Shown in pieces: positions 16,752 to 23,786 of a DNA stretch of 53,551 bases. This DNA is from Lachnospiraceae bacterium (GTDB taxonomy: Bacteria > Bacillota > Clostridia > Lachnospirales > Lachnospiraceae): NCBI GenBank assembly GCA_014804645.1, contig JAAUZI010000037.1, forward strand, positions 37,043-90,593, in the 5' to 3' direction. Numbering within the stretch: the first letter of the stretch is position 1; the number at the start of each line of letters is the position of its first letter. Position numbers and translations under genes: made by a program. Under the pieces are notes generated by a model. The model ran no database searches. It saw only the letters and a list, made by a program, of their open reading frames with translations, and was not told where the DNA came from.

Positions 16752-16781
16752 ATTATACGATAAAAAGTAGGGATATTGCAA
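16752..16781 (-). promoter_or_regulatory. Promoter of the sortase gene, abutting the start codon
   Basis: On the - strand, TTGCAA (16781-16776), 18-bp spacer, TATAAT (16757-16752, full consensus). Only six bases separate the -10 from the ATG at 16745, so transcription would start at or next to the start codon. Confidence 0.55.
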
Positions 16782-16897
16782 TATGTTTAGAAAAATATAA
16801 GAATTTTGGATTTTTTTGTAACGCTTTATCAGAAATATCTGACATTTAATATTGAGAAACACAAGCAGAACATGCGAAACGCAAAGGGGAGGTAATT

Positions 16898-17569
16898 ATG
16901 AGAGGAAAAGAGAAGTGTAAGGCGTTAAAAGAAATACGCAGACAGATAGCCGAGGAGAATGATATTCCTTATGTGGTGTCCCAGTGTACACACCAGGGTG
17001 ACTGTAAGGGGACCTGTCCGAAATGCGAATCGGAGCTACGCTATCTGGAGCGGGAGCTGGCAGTCCGGCAGGGACTGGGCAAGGCGGTGGCGGTGGTGGG
17101 AATCTCCGCCTCGGTGTGCGCCGGTCTGACGGCCTGCAGCCCCGTGGAAATGCTCAAGGATGCGATAGGAATACAGTCGCAAACGGCGGGAACTGCACCG
17201 ATAGGCCCCATGGATTTGGAGGGGGCCACAGAGCTGGGCCCCGGAGATCCGGCGGGAGAAGCACCGAAAGATGATTACGATGGAGGCATGGAAGTGGTGG
17301 AACCCTATGAGTCAGGGGGTGAAGAGCAGCCAGGGTCCGAGGAAGAAACAGATGTGAACGAGGCAGATGAGACGCTGCCGGAGGGAGCAGGGGAATCCGA
17401 GGAGATGGAGTTGCAGATTGAGGGAATGCTGCTGCCCCCAGAGGAGGAGCCGCTGGATGGAATGTTGCTGCCCCCAGAGGAAGAGCCGGAGGAAACAACA
17501 GCAGAGCTGGCGGGTGATATTCCTCTGCCGGATGCCCATCCGGAGGAGTATGAGGCGACAGGACTATGA
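16898..17569 (+). CDS. Cys-rich, acidic lipoprotein-like protein coupled to a radical SAM gene
   Basis: A protein of 223 residues that I cannot assign. Residues 1-58 are basic and helical with a compact Cys cluster (Cys30, 36, 40, 43, spacing C-x5-C-x3-C-x2-C) that could bind a metal. Residues 62-80 are hydrophobic and end in a lipobox-like LTAC (Cys80), unusually far from the N-terminus. The rest is strongly acidic and low in complexity and holds a repeat, GMLLPPEEEP, at 176-185 and 188-197, with a degenerate third unit near GDIPLPDAHPEEYE. The stop overlaps the radical SAM start (ATGA), so the two are translated together. It could be the enzyme's substrate, its electron carrier or a scaffold. 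A GGGGAGG site precedes the start. Confidence 0.75.
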   Translation: MRGKEKCKALKEIRRQIAEENDIPYVVSQCTHQGDCKGTCPKCESELRYLERELAVRQGLGKAVAVVGISASVCAGLTACSPVEMLKDAIGIQSQTAGTAPIGPMDLEGATELGPGDPAGEAPKDDYDGGMEVVEPYESGGEEQPGSEEETDVNEADETLPEGAGESEEMELQIEGMLLPPEEEPLDGMLLPPEEEPEETTAELAGDIPLPDAHPEEYEATGL

Positions 17570-18189
17570 GCGCCACACTTCCCGTATTTGCCATAGAGCG
17601 CCACCGGCTGGCCACGGACGGTCAGGGAGTGACCACGCTGGTGGGAGCCTACGGCTGCCCGCTGCAGTGCAGATACTGTCTCAATCCTCACGCCTGGAAT
17701 CCGTCCACCTTGAAAGTCTGTAAGTACATGACGCCGGAGCAGCTGTATGAAAAGGTTAAGATAGACAATTTGTACTTTTTGGCCACCGGCGGAGGCGTCA
17801 CTTTCGGCGGGGGCGAAGCTCTGCTGCATGCGCCGTTTATCACCGTATTCCGGCAGGTCTGCGGTCCGGGGTGGCACCTGGCCGCAGAGACCTCTCTGCA
17901 TGTGCCCTCAGAGAGTCTGACACAGGTGTTGGGGGTGTTGGACGAGTTTATTGTGGATATCAAGGACATGGACGAGACGATCTATGAGTCCTACACCGGA
18001 CAGCCACAGGGGCCGCTGGAGGAGAATCTGCGGCTCCTGGCGGTATCTATGCCGCCGGAATGTGTGAAAATCCGAGTCCCCCGCATTCCCTCCTATAATA
18101 CGGACGACAGTATTCAAAAGTCTGTGGAGCGTCTGAAAGAACTGGGATTTACGCAGATGGAAGTGTTCGATTATATTTTGCGAAAGTAG
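17566..18189 (+). CDS. Small radical SAM enzyme, activase-like
   Basis: A radical S-adenosylmethionine protein of 207 residues. The cluster-binding CxxxCxxC is at Cys31, 35, 38 (GCPLQCRYC), followed by the SAM-binding glycine motif FGGGEALL and barrel strands ETSLHVP and FIVDIKDMD. It resembles glycyl-radical activating enzymes, but no glycyl-radical enzyme is in the window and it lacks the extra ferredoxin cluster insert. The start overlaps the stop of the Cys-rich gene by four bases. The physical pairing with a Cys-rich, repeat-bearing partner suggests a dedicated modification or electron-transfer pair, which is inference. Confidence 0.82.
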   Translation: MSATLPVFAIERHRLATDGQGVTTLVGAYGCPLQCRYCLNPHAWNPSTLKVCKYMTPEQLYEKVKIDNLYFLATGGGVTFGGGEALLHAPFITVFRQVCGPGWHLAAETSLHVPSESLTQVLGVLDEFIVDIKDMDETIYESYTGQPQGPLEENLRLLAVSMPPECVKIRVPRIPSYNTDDSIQKSVERLKELGFTQMEVFDYILRK

Positions 18190-18260
18190 TATTGGCAATC
18201 CTTTACAAGGCTTTTCTTGAAAAAAATTTAAATTTAGCATATTATACCAAACAAAAAGTA

Positions 18261-18289
18261 TTGCGAAAATCCGGCCAATGTATTATAAT
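18261..18289 (+). promoter_or_regulatory. Promoter of the BlaI-like regulator
   Basis: TTGCGA (18261-18266), 17-bp spacer, TATAAT (18284-18289). The transcript would start about 27 bases before the ATG. Confidence 0.7.
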
Positions 18290-18322
18290 AGTTTTAAAAT
18301 AATCGTTGTAAAGGAGAGCGGA

Positions 18323-18721
18323 ATGATGAAATTAAACCCTAGGGAATTGGAAGTATTGAAAATTTTGCATGAGAGTGATAGACCTTTGACATCTACAGAG
18401 ATCGTCAATTCCGGAGCGGAACTGACCCAGAGCACTGTGCAGGCTGTGCTGCGCAAGCTGCTGGCCACCGAGCTGGTGGAGGTGCGGGGAGTAACTCACA
18501 GCGGCAACGTGCTGAGCAGAACTTTCGGCGCAACGGACAAGTCCAAGGAGATTTTGACACAGAGATTTTTGGAGGAACTCAGAAATTTCCGCACCATCAT
18601 TAATAAGGTAGAGGTGCTTTCCGGTATGTTGGAGATGGACAAGGACACCCCCGGTATCGGGAAAGAGGTCGATGAACTCGTGAAGTATTTGAATGCTTTC
18701 AAAGCCAAGCTGAAGAAGTAA
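18323..18721 (+). CDS. BlaI/MecI/CopY-like winged-helix repressor
   Basis: A DNA-binding protein of 132 residues. The winged helix at residues 1-75 (LNPRELEVLKILHE, TSTEIVNSG, STVQAVLRKLLATELVEVRG) fits the BlaI/MecI family, and the C-terminal half is helical and may dimerise. The usual BlaR/MecR sensor or beta-lactamase gene is absent nearby, so its target is unknown. The start at 18323 follows AAAGGAGAG. It has its own promoter and a terminator shared with the convergent AraC-GGDEF gene. Confidence 0.75.
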   Translation: MMKLNPRELEVLKILHESDRPLTSTEIVNSGAELTQSTVQAVLRKLLATELVEVRGVTHSGNVLSRTFGATDKSKEILTQRFLEELRNFRTIINKVEVLSGMLEMDKDTPGIGKEVDELVKYLNAFKAKLKK

Positions 18722-18756
18722 GAGCGTGCGGCCGTTGTATCCGGCTGAGCACAATC

Positions 18757-18796
18757 AAAAAAGAGCAGACCCCCGTCAGGGTATCTGCTCCTTTTT
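18757..18796. terminator. Bidirectional terminator
   Basis: AAAAAAGAGCAGA and TCTGCTCCTTTTT form the stem, with runs of A and T on either side, between the BlaI-like gene (+) and the AraC-GGDEF gene (-). Confidence 0.8.
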
Positions 18797-18811
18797 GTGC
18801 GCCGAAAGAAT

Positions 18812-19618
18812 CTATCCCTTGCTGCCCTCAATGGTCTGGTGCAGGGAGGCAAACAGCTCGTTGTAGCGCAGATTTTTTCCGGTGAAACGAACGATATCGG
18901 CGTAGAGGCTCAAAGGAATCTCCCTGTCCTCATAGGGGAAGCTCTGGTCGTTCATGGCAAGTATCCGGTCCGCGATCTGCCGGGCATAGGCGCTGTCTTC
19001 GCTGGCGGTCAGCAGGGCGAACTCGTCCCCGCCGATTCGGAAGACCAAATCATCCGGGCCGCAGCACTGGTCCATGCGCCGGGCGGTCTCCGCGATGGCC
19101 AGATCACCCGCCTTGCGGGAAATTTCATTGATGGGAATCAGGGAACGGATATCGCAGCATACAAAATAGCAATTTTTCCGCTCTTTGAACAGGTCGTATA
19201 ATTCGCTTATGTCTACCATTTTTTTTCTACTCATAATCTCATCTCCATAATCATACTCCGACAGATCCAGTCGGGGGCAAAGGTCTGCGAAGGACCGTTT
19301 TTGGCGGTACGCAGACGGACTACAGTTCCACATGGACTCAAAGGCTCTGGTGAAGGATTCATTGCTCTGATAGCAGTATCGCAGCGCAATGTCCAGTATG
19401 CTGTCCTGGGGACAGTCCAGAAGGTCCCGGGCCGCACGGGTCAGCCGCCGCTTGATGATGTACTCCTTGACGGAGTAGTGGCATAACCTTTGGAAGAGTT
19501 TCTGAAGGCTGGAGGGCGAACAGTAGCATGCCCTTGCCACATCCTCGACAGTGATGTTTTCACTCAGATTTTCCTCCATATAGCACAGGGCCAGGCTCAG
19601 CAGAGTCAGATTGTCCAT
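18812..19618 (-). CDS. AraC-type DNA-binding domain fused to a GGDEF domain
   Basis: A protein of 268 residues. Residues 1-105 form an AraC/XylS double helix-turn-helix (ITVEDVARACYCSPSSLQKLF; second motif ILDIALRYCYQSNESFTRAF). Residues 130-265 form a GGDEF domain with an intact RIGGDEFALL signature preceded by FVCCDIRSLIPIN. The family's GGDEF domains make cyclic di-GMP or bind GTP. The order, DNA-binding first and GGDEF last, would link transcription to nucleotide signalling without a separate sensor. The GGDEF part is at the short end of the family (about 135 residues). It is divergent from the VWA gene that starts at 19867 and may control it. Confidence 0.82.
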   Translation of the reverse strand: MDNLTLLSLALCYMEENLSENITVEDVARACYCSPSSLQKLFQRLCHYSVKEYIIKRRLTRAARDLLDCPQDSILDIALRYCYQSNESFTRAFESMWNCSPSAYRQKRSFADLCPRLDLSEYDYGDEIMSRKKMVDISELYDLFKERKNCYFVCCDIRSLIPINEISRKAGDLAIAETARRMDQCCGPDDLVFRIGGDEFALLTASEDSAYARQIADRILAMNDQSFPYEDREIPLSLYADIVRFTGKNLRYNELFASLHQTIEGSKG

Positions 19619-19649
19619 ACATGCATGTTCCTTTCTTATTTATAGTTCC

Positions 19650-19739
19650 GCGTTTGCTCAAACAGTACCATGACCTGGCAGAGAAATTTCTGCCCAAAGT
19701 GCGGTCAAAAATTTCTCTGGGCACTGTTCGGGCAAGCGC
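19650..19739 (+). repeat. Long inverted repeat before the VWA operon
   Basis: GCGTTTGCTCAAACAGTACC (19650-19669) pairs with GGCACTGTTCGGGCAAGCGC (19720-19739) with four transitions; inside, CAGAGAAATTT (19679-19689) pairs exactly with AAATTTCTCTG (19709-19719). It lies between the divergent AraC-GGDEF and VWA genes and upstream of the proposed VWA promoter, so it could be an operator or an inserted palindrome. Confidence 0.7.
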
Positions 19740-19783
19740 TCCGACGTCGTATCTAAAGAATAACACATTTTCGGGGGATGGGC

Positions 19784-19812
19784 TTGATATTTTCGATATT
19801 TTCCAGTACACT
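19784..19812 (+). promoter_or_regulatory. Probable promoter of the VWA-MoxR-LRR operon
   Basis: TTGATA (19784-19789), 17-bp spacer, TACACT (19807-19812). The spacer contains a tandem GATATTTTC repeat. A start about 19819 would leave a 48-base leader before the GTG at 19867. Confidence 0.5.
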
Positions 19813-19866
19813 AAGACTGACAACCGGGATGTGCATTGCCAAGACAAAGTATCGGGAGGCGGCAGC

Positions 19867-21153
19867 GTGGCAAAGGAGCTAAAGGACAGGGAACAGAAGA
19901 TCGGGGAACTGGCGGGACAGGTATTGGCGCTGGCGAGAGATAATATCCTGGTGTCCCTGCGTTTCCTGGACGTGGCGCTTTTGAATCTTACCTGGCAGGA
20001 AAAGAGAGCCACAGGCTGTATTGCCACGGACGGCAGTACTGTGTGGTACGATCCCGAGCACATACTTAAGCTGTACCGGCAGGACCCGCGGCTGGTGACC
20101 CGCAGTATGCTGCATCTGCTGCTGCACTGTATCTTTTATCATGGATTTGCCTACGATAAGGTGGAGCGGGAGCTGTGGGATATGGCGGCGGATATGGCGG
20201 TGGAGAGTGTGATTATGGAGATGAACCTGTCCATGGCCGGTCTGGATACGGATGGGGATGCGGAGGGAAAACTGCGGGTATGGCGGGAGGACGTGGGTGC
20301 GCTGACCGCGGAGAGAATCTATAAATATATGAGACGCAATCCGGTGTCCCCGCGGGAGAGGCAGGAGCTGGCCGGATTGTTTTGCCGGGACAGCCATGAG
20401 CGCTGGATCATGCCGGAGGAGATACAGATAACGCAGGAGCAGTGGCGGAAGGTCAGCGAGCGGGTCAAGGCGGATTTGAAATCTTTCACGAAAAGCAGGA
20501 CCAATACGGAGAGCCTGGAGAAGAATCTGGCGGAGGCCACCAGGGACCGGTACGACTACAGCGCCATACTGAAACGTTTTACGGTCATGGGGGAGGATTT
20601 GACCGTCAATGATGAGGAATTTGACTATATATATTACACCTATGGTCTGGAACGGTACGGAAATATGCCCTTGATCGAACCGTTGGAGTACAGGGACGCG
20701 AAAAAGGTGAAGGAGTTTGTCATTGCGCTGGATACCTCCGCCTCCTGCAGAGGTCCGGTGGTGAAGGAGTTCCTGAACAAGACCTACTCGATCCTGAAGG
20801 GGACCGAGAACTTTTTTACCAAGATCAATGTGCATATTATTCAGTGTGACAATGAGGTGCAGAGCGACACCAAAATAACCTGCGATGAGGACTTTCAGGC
20901 GTTTCTGGCCCACGGCAGGCTGCAGGGGTTTGGAGCCACGGACTTTCGTCCCGTTTTTGACTATGTGGACAGTCTGCTGGAGCAGGGGGAATTTGAAAAC
21001 CTGAAGGGACTGATCTACTTTACCGATGGCTATGGGATATACCCGGAGCGGATGCCGGGATATGATGTGATTTTTGCCTTCCTGGAGGAGGACGAGATGC
21101 GCCAGAGTGTGCCGCCCTGGAGCATGAAGGTGATCATTGAGAGTGAAATGTGA
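19867..21153 (+). CDS. DUF2201-type metallopeptidase-like/VWA protein
   Basis: A protein of 428 residues with two parts. The N-terminal part resembles the putative metallopeptidase domain found with DUF2201: a long helix, then LLLHCIFYHGF, a degenerate zincin-like histidine motif, and a MAADMAVESVI segment. The C-terminal part is VWA-like with a MIDAS-type DTSAS in FVIALDTSASC and GLIYFTDGYG near the end. Such proteins usually act with the MoxR ATPase encoded next to them. The GTG start at 19867 follows GGGAGGCGGC and begins the family-like sequence; upstream codons would be read from a palindrome and promoter. Confidence 0.82.
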   Translation: MAKELKDREQKIGELAGQVLALARDNILVSLRFLDVALLNLTWQEKRATGCIATDGSTVWYDPEHILKLYRQDPRLVTRSMLHLLLHCIFYHGFAYDKVERELWDMAADMAVESVIMEMNLSMAGLDTDGDAEGKLRVWREDVGALTAERIYKYMRRNPVSPRERQELAGLFCRDSHERWIMPEEIQITQEQWRKVSERVKADLKSFTKSRTNTESLEKNLAEATRDRYDYSAILKRFTVMGEDLTVNDEEFDYIYYTYGLERYGNMPLIEPLEYRDAKKVKEFVIALDTSASCRGPVVKEFLNKTYSILKGTENFFTKINVHIIQCDNEVQSDTKITCDEDFQAFLAHGRLQGFGATDFRPVFDYVDSLLEQGEFENLKGLIYFTDGYGIYPERMPGYDVIFAFLEEDEMRQSVPPWSMKVIIESEM

Positions 21154-21191
21154 ATGGTACAGTACATTAGTACAGATAAAGAGGTAGAGAC

Positions 21192-22748
21192 ATGAATATC
21201 AGACAGGCTAAGGAGTATATCAAGAACTCCGTGAATATATATCTTAAGAAGGACGAGTTTGGAGAGTACTGTATTCCGGTGGTGCGCCAGCGGCCTATTT
21301 TTCTGTTGGGAGCGCCGGGAATCGGCAAGACGGCTATTATGGAGCAGATCGCGCAGGAGATGGGGATTGCGCTGGTGTCCTACTCCATGACCCATCACAC
21401 CCGCCAGTCGGCGTTAGGGCTGCCTTTTATCGCGCACAGGACATACAACGGACAGGAGTACGATATCTCTGAGTACACCATGAGCGAGATTATTGCGGCG
21501 ATTCATGAGACCATGGAGGAGAGCGGCATCCGGGAGGGTATATTGTTTCTGGATGAGATCAACTGTGTGTCCGAGACTCTGGCCCCGGCTATGCTGCAGT
21601 TTTTGCAGTACAAGATTTTTGGACGTCACAGTGTCCCCGAGGGCTGGGTCATTGTCACTGCAGGCAATCCGCCGGAGTACAACAAGTCGGTGCGGGAGTT
21701 CGACGTGGTGACCATGGACCGTCTGAAGGTCATGGAGGTGGAGGCGGATTATCGCACATGGAAGGAGTATGCGCTGGAGTGCCATCTGCATAGCGCAGTG
21801 CTGAATTTTCTGGATCTGAAAAAGGAATACTTTTACCATATGGAAATCACTGCCAAGGGACGCAGTTATGTGACGGCCCGGGGCTGGGAGGATTTATCCC
21901 AGATATTGTACCACTATGAGGAGGAGAGCCTGGGCGTGGACGAAAATCTGGTGGGCCAGTATATCCGCAATGAGAAGATCGTCAGGGAATTTACGGCCTA
22001 CTATGATCTGTACCGAAAGTACAGAAAGGACTATCGGATACAGGAGATCCTGGAGGGCAGGCCGTCTGTGCAGGCCATATCCCGCGCCAAGGAGGCGCCT
22101 TTCGATGAGAGGTTGTCCCTGGTGGGAATGCTGCTGGACCGGATGCTGGCGGATATGCAGGAGGTCATGGAGCAGGCCGCCGTTCTCACCGATATCCGGG
22201 CTCTGCTGCTGGCGGTGAAAAATACCATATCTGAGGATACCCGGCCCGAGCAGACGACCGCCTATATGGAGCGGCTGGAAGAACAGAAAAGGGGACAGAT
22301 GTTTGCGCGGGACAGAGCGGGGAATCTGTCCCCACAGGAGCGCAGAAAATGTAAGCTGGTGCTGCAGTTTCTGGAGCAGGCCAGAAGAGCGGTGACGGCC
22401 CGGTCCGATGGGGACATTGCGCCGCAGGAGGCGGAGAGCGGAGTTTCCTATCGGGGAGAGAAAGTGTTTGAGCCGGTGAGAGACCGATATGAGACCGCAG
22501 TTTCCGCTATGAAACGGGAGACAGAGCGGGTACAGGGAGAGCTGCACCATCTCTTTGTCTTCGCTCAGGAGGCTTTTGCGGAGGGAAATGAGATGCTGAT
22601 TCTGGTGACGGAACTGACGGTGAGCAGCGCGGGCGCAGGATTTATCGCCGCATTTGGCAGCCCGGACTACCAGCGCCACAGCCAGGACCTGATGCTGTCT
22701 GAGCGGCAGAGCCAGATACAGGGACAGATTGCGGAGCTGGAATTGTAG
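21192..22748 (+). CDS. MoxR-family AAA+ ATPase
   Basis: A AAA+ ATPase of 518 residues. Walker A is GAPGIGKT near residue 40, Walker B is ILFLDEIN near residue 120, and a sensor I-like asparagine lies in VTAGNPPEYN. The C-terminal half is helical, charged and probably coiled-coil, longer than in minimal MoxR proteins (about 300-350 residues). MoxR-VWA pairs act as chaperone-like remodelling systems. The gene starts 38 bases after the VWA gene and 12 bases before the LRR gene, so all three are one operon. Confidence 0.87.
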   Translation: MNIRQAKEYIKNSVNIYLKKDEFGEYCIPVVRQRPIFLLGAPGIGKTAIMEQIAQEMGIALVSYSMTHHTRQSALGLPFIAHRTYNGQEYDISEYTMSEIIAAIHETMEESGIREGILFLDEINCVSETLAPAMLQFLQYKIFGRHSVPEGWVIVTAGNPPEYNKSVREFDVVTMDRLKVMEVEADYRTWKEYALECHLHSAVLNFLDLKKEYFYHMEITAKGRSYVTARGWEDLSQILYHYEEESLGVDENLVGQYIRNEKIVREFTAYYDLYRKYRKDYRIQEILEGRPSVQAISRAKEAPFDERLSLVGMLLDRMLADMQEVMEQAAVLTDIRALLLAVKNTISEDTRPEQTTAYMERLEEQKRGQMFARDRAGNLSPQERRKCKLVLQFLEQARRAVTARSDGDIAPQEAESGVSYRGEKVFEPVRDRYETAVSAMKRETERVQGELHHLFVFAQEAFAEGNEMLILVTELTVSSAGAGFIAAFGSPDYQRHSQDLMLSERQSQIQGQIAELEL

Positions 22749-22760
22749 GGCGGGAAAGAT

Positions 22761-23690
22761 ATGGACGGACGAGAATACGAATACGATATGGGCGGCTGCC
22801 GCCTGAAATATAGAGTGCAGCCGGAGGGGATCTGCGTCTGTGGCTGTCAGGGAAGAGCCGGGACTGTCACGGTTCCGGAGCGGATAGAGGAAAAGCCGGT
22901 GACAGCTATTGACCGCAAGGCGTTTTTGAGCAGGAAGAATCTGCGGGAGATACGGCTGCCCCTAAACCTGAGGAGCATAGGAGACTGGGCTTTTGCCTAC
23001 TGCGACGGCCTGGAGCGCATAACCATTCCCAGCGAATGCAGCCATATGGGGAGAGCCATATTTTTGGACTGCGGACGGCTGGAATGTGTGGCTGGCGTTT
23101 GCGGCGGGGAAGATGGCCGGGGAGGCCCCGGAGAGGCTTGGACGCCGGAGTGCGGCAGGCTGCTGGCGGCGGCAGTGACACAGCTGGAAGCCTACTATCT
23201 GCTGGAGCCGTCCCAGGTGGGCAATCGGGAGTGGCTTGAGAAATGGGACGCACGGCTGGAGGCGGTGATGCGGACCCAGGATCAGGAGGGATATTCCCGG
23301 CAGGTGCTCTGCGGCGAGGAGGATTATGGCAGCACGGATATGAATGCGTTTTTGCAGGCAAAGAGACAGAAAAAAGTCCGGCTTGCCATGCTGCGGCTGC
23401 TCTGCGACGAAGGACTTTCCGACAAAATGCGGGCGTATCTGGAGGGGTATCTGACGTCCCACACCAAGGGCTGCGAGAGCGAGGAGTGTTGGCAGGTGGT
23501 GCTGGAGGAGGGGGAGAGGCGCCCCGAATATGCACGGCTCTTTTTGCAGCTGGGATGCGCGAACCGAGGGAATATGGAGGAAATGATCGGGCAAATGGGG
23601 GAGGAACAGCCCCAGCTGCGGGCGGCATTTCTGCGGTATCAGCAGGAGCGGCTGGGACATGCGGATTTTTTTGCAGGGCTGTCTCTGTAA
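22761..23690 (+). CDS. Leucine-rich repeat protein, BspA-like
   Basis: A soluble protein of 309 residues. Residues 25-115 hold BspA-type leucine-rich repeats (VTVPERIEEKPVTAI, IRLPLNLRSIGDWAF, ITIPSECSHMGRAIF). The C-terminal 180 residues are helical and unassigned, with regular charged repeats that may be ankyrin- or HEAT-like. There is no signal peptide, unlike most BspA proteins, so it is cytoplasmic. As the last gene of the VWA-MoxR operon it may be an adaptor or client. It ends shortly before the promoter of the next gene. Confidence 0.75.
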   Translation: MDGREYEYDMGGCRLKYRVQPEGICVCGCQGRAGTVTVPERIEEKPVTAIDRKAFLSRKNLREIRLPLNLRSIGDWAFAYCDGLERITIPSECSHMGRAIFLDCGRLECVAGVCGGEDGRGGPGEAWTPECGRLLAAAVTQLEAYYLLEPSQVGNREWLEKWDARLEAVMRTQDQEGYSRQVLCGEEDYGSTDMNAFLQAKRQKKVRLAMLRLLCDEGLSDKMRAYLEGYLTSHTKGCESEECWQVVLEEGERRPEYARLFLQLGCANRGNMEEMIGQMGEEQPQLRAAFLRYQQERLGHADFFAGLSL

Positions 23691-23703
23691 AAATCCAAAA
23701 TTG

Positions 23704-23731
23704 TTGCGCCGAAGGAAAAAAGTGGTATAAT
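23704..23731 (+). promoter_or_regulatory. Promoter of the UAP/UDPGP-galE genes
   Basis: TTGCGC (23704-23709), 16-bp spacer, TATAAT (23726-23731); leader of about 50 bases. Confidence 0.65.
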
Positions 23732-23786
23732 AAGTAAAAGCAGGACAGATATTCGGAATATAAAATAAAGAAAGAGGGAAACGGCT

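Noticed and set aside
19621..19866. N-terminal extension of the VWA gene
   Set aside because: The frame is open but crosses a palindrome and a promoter; the residues do not look like the family and the GTG at 19867 has a ribosome site.
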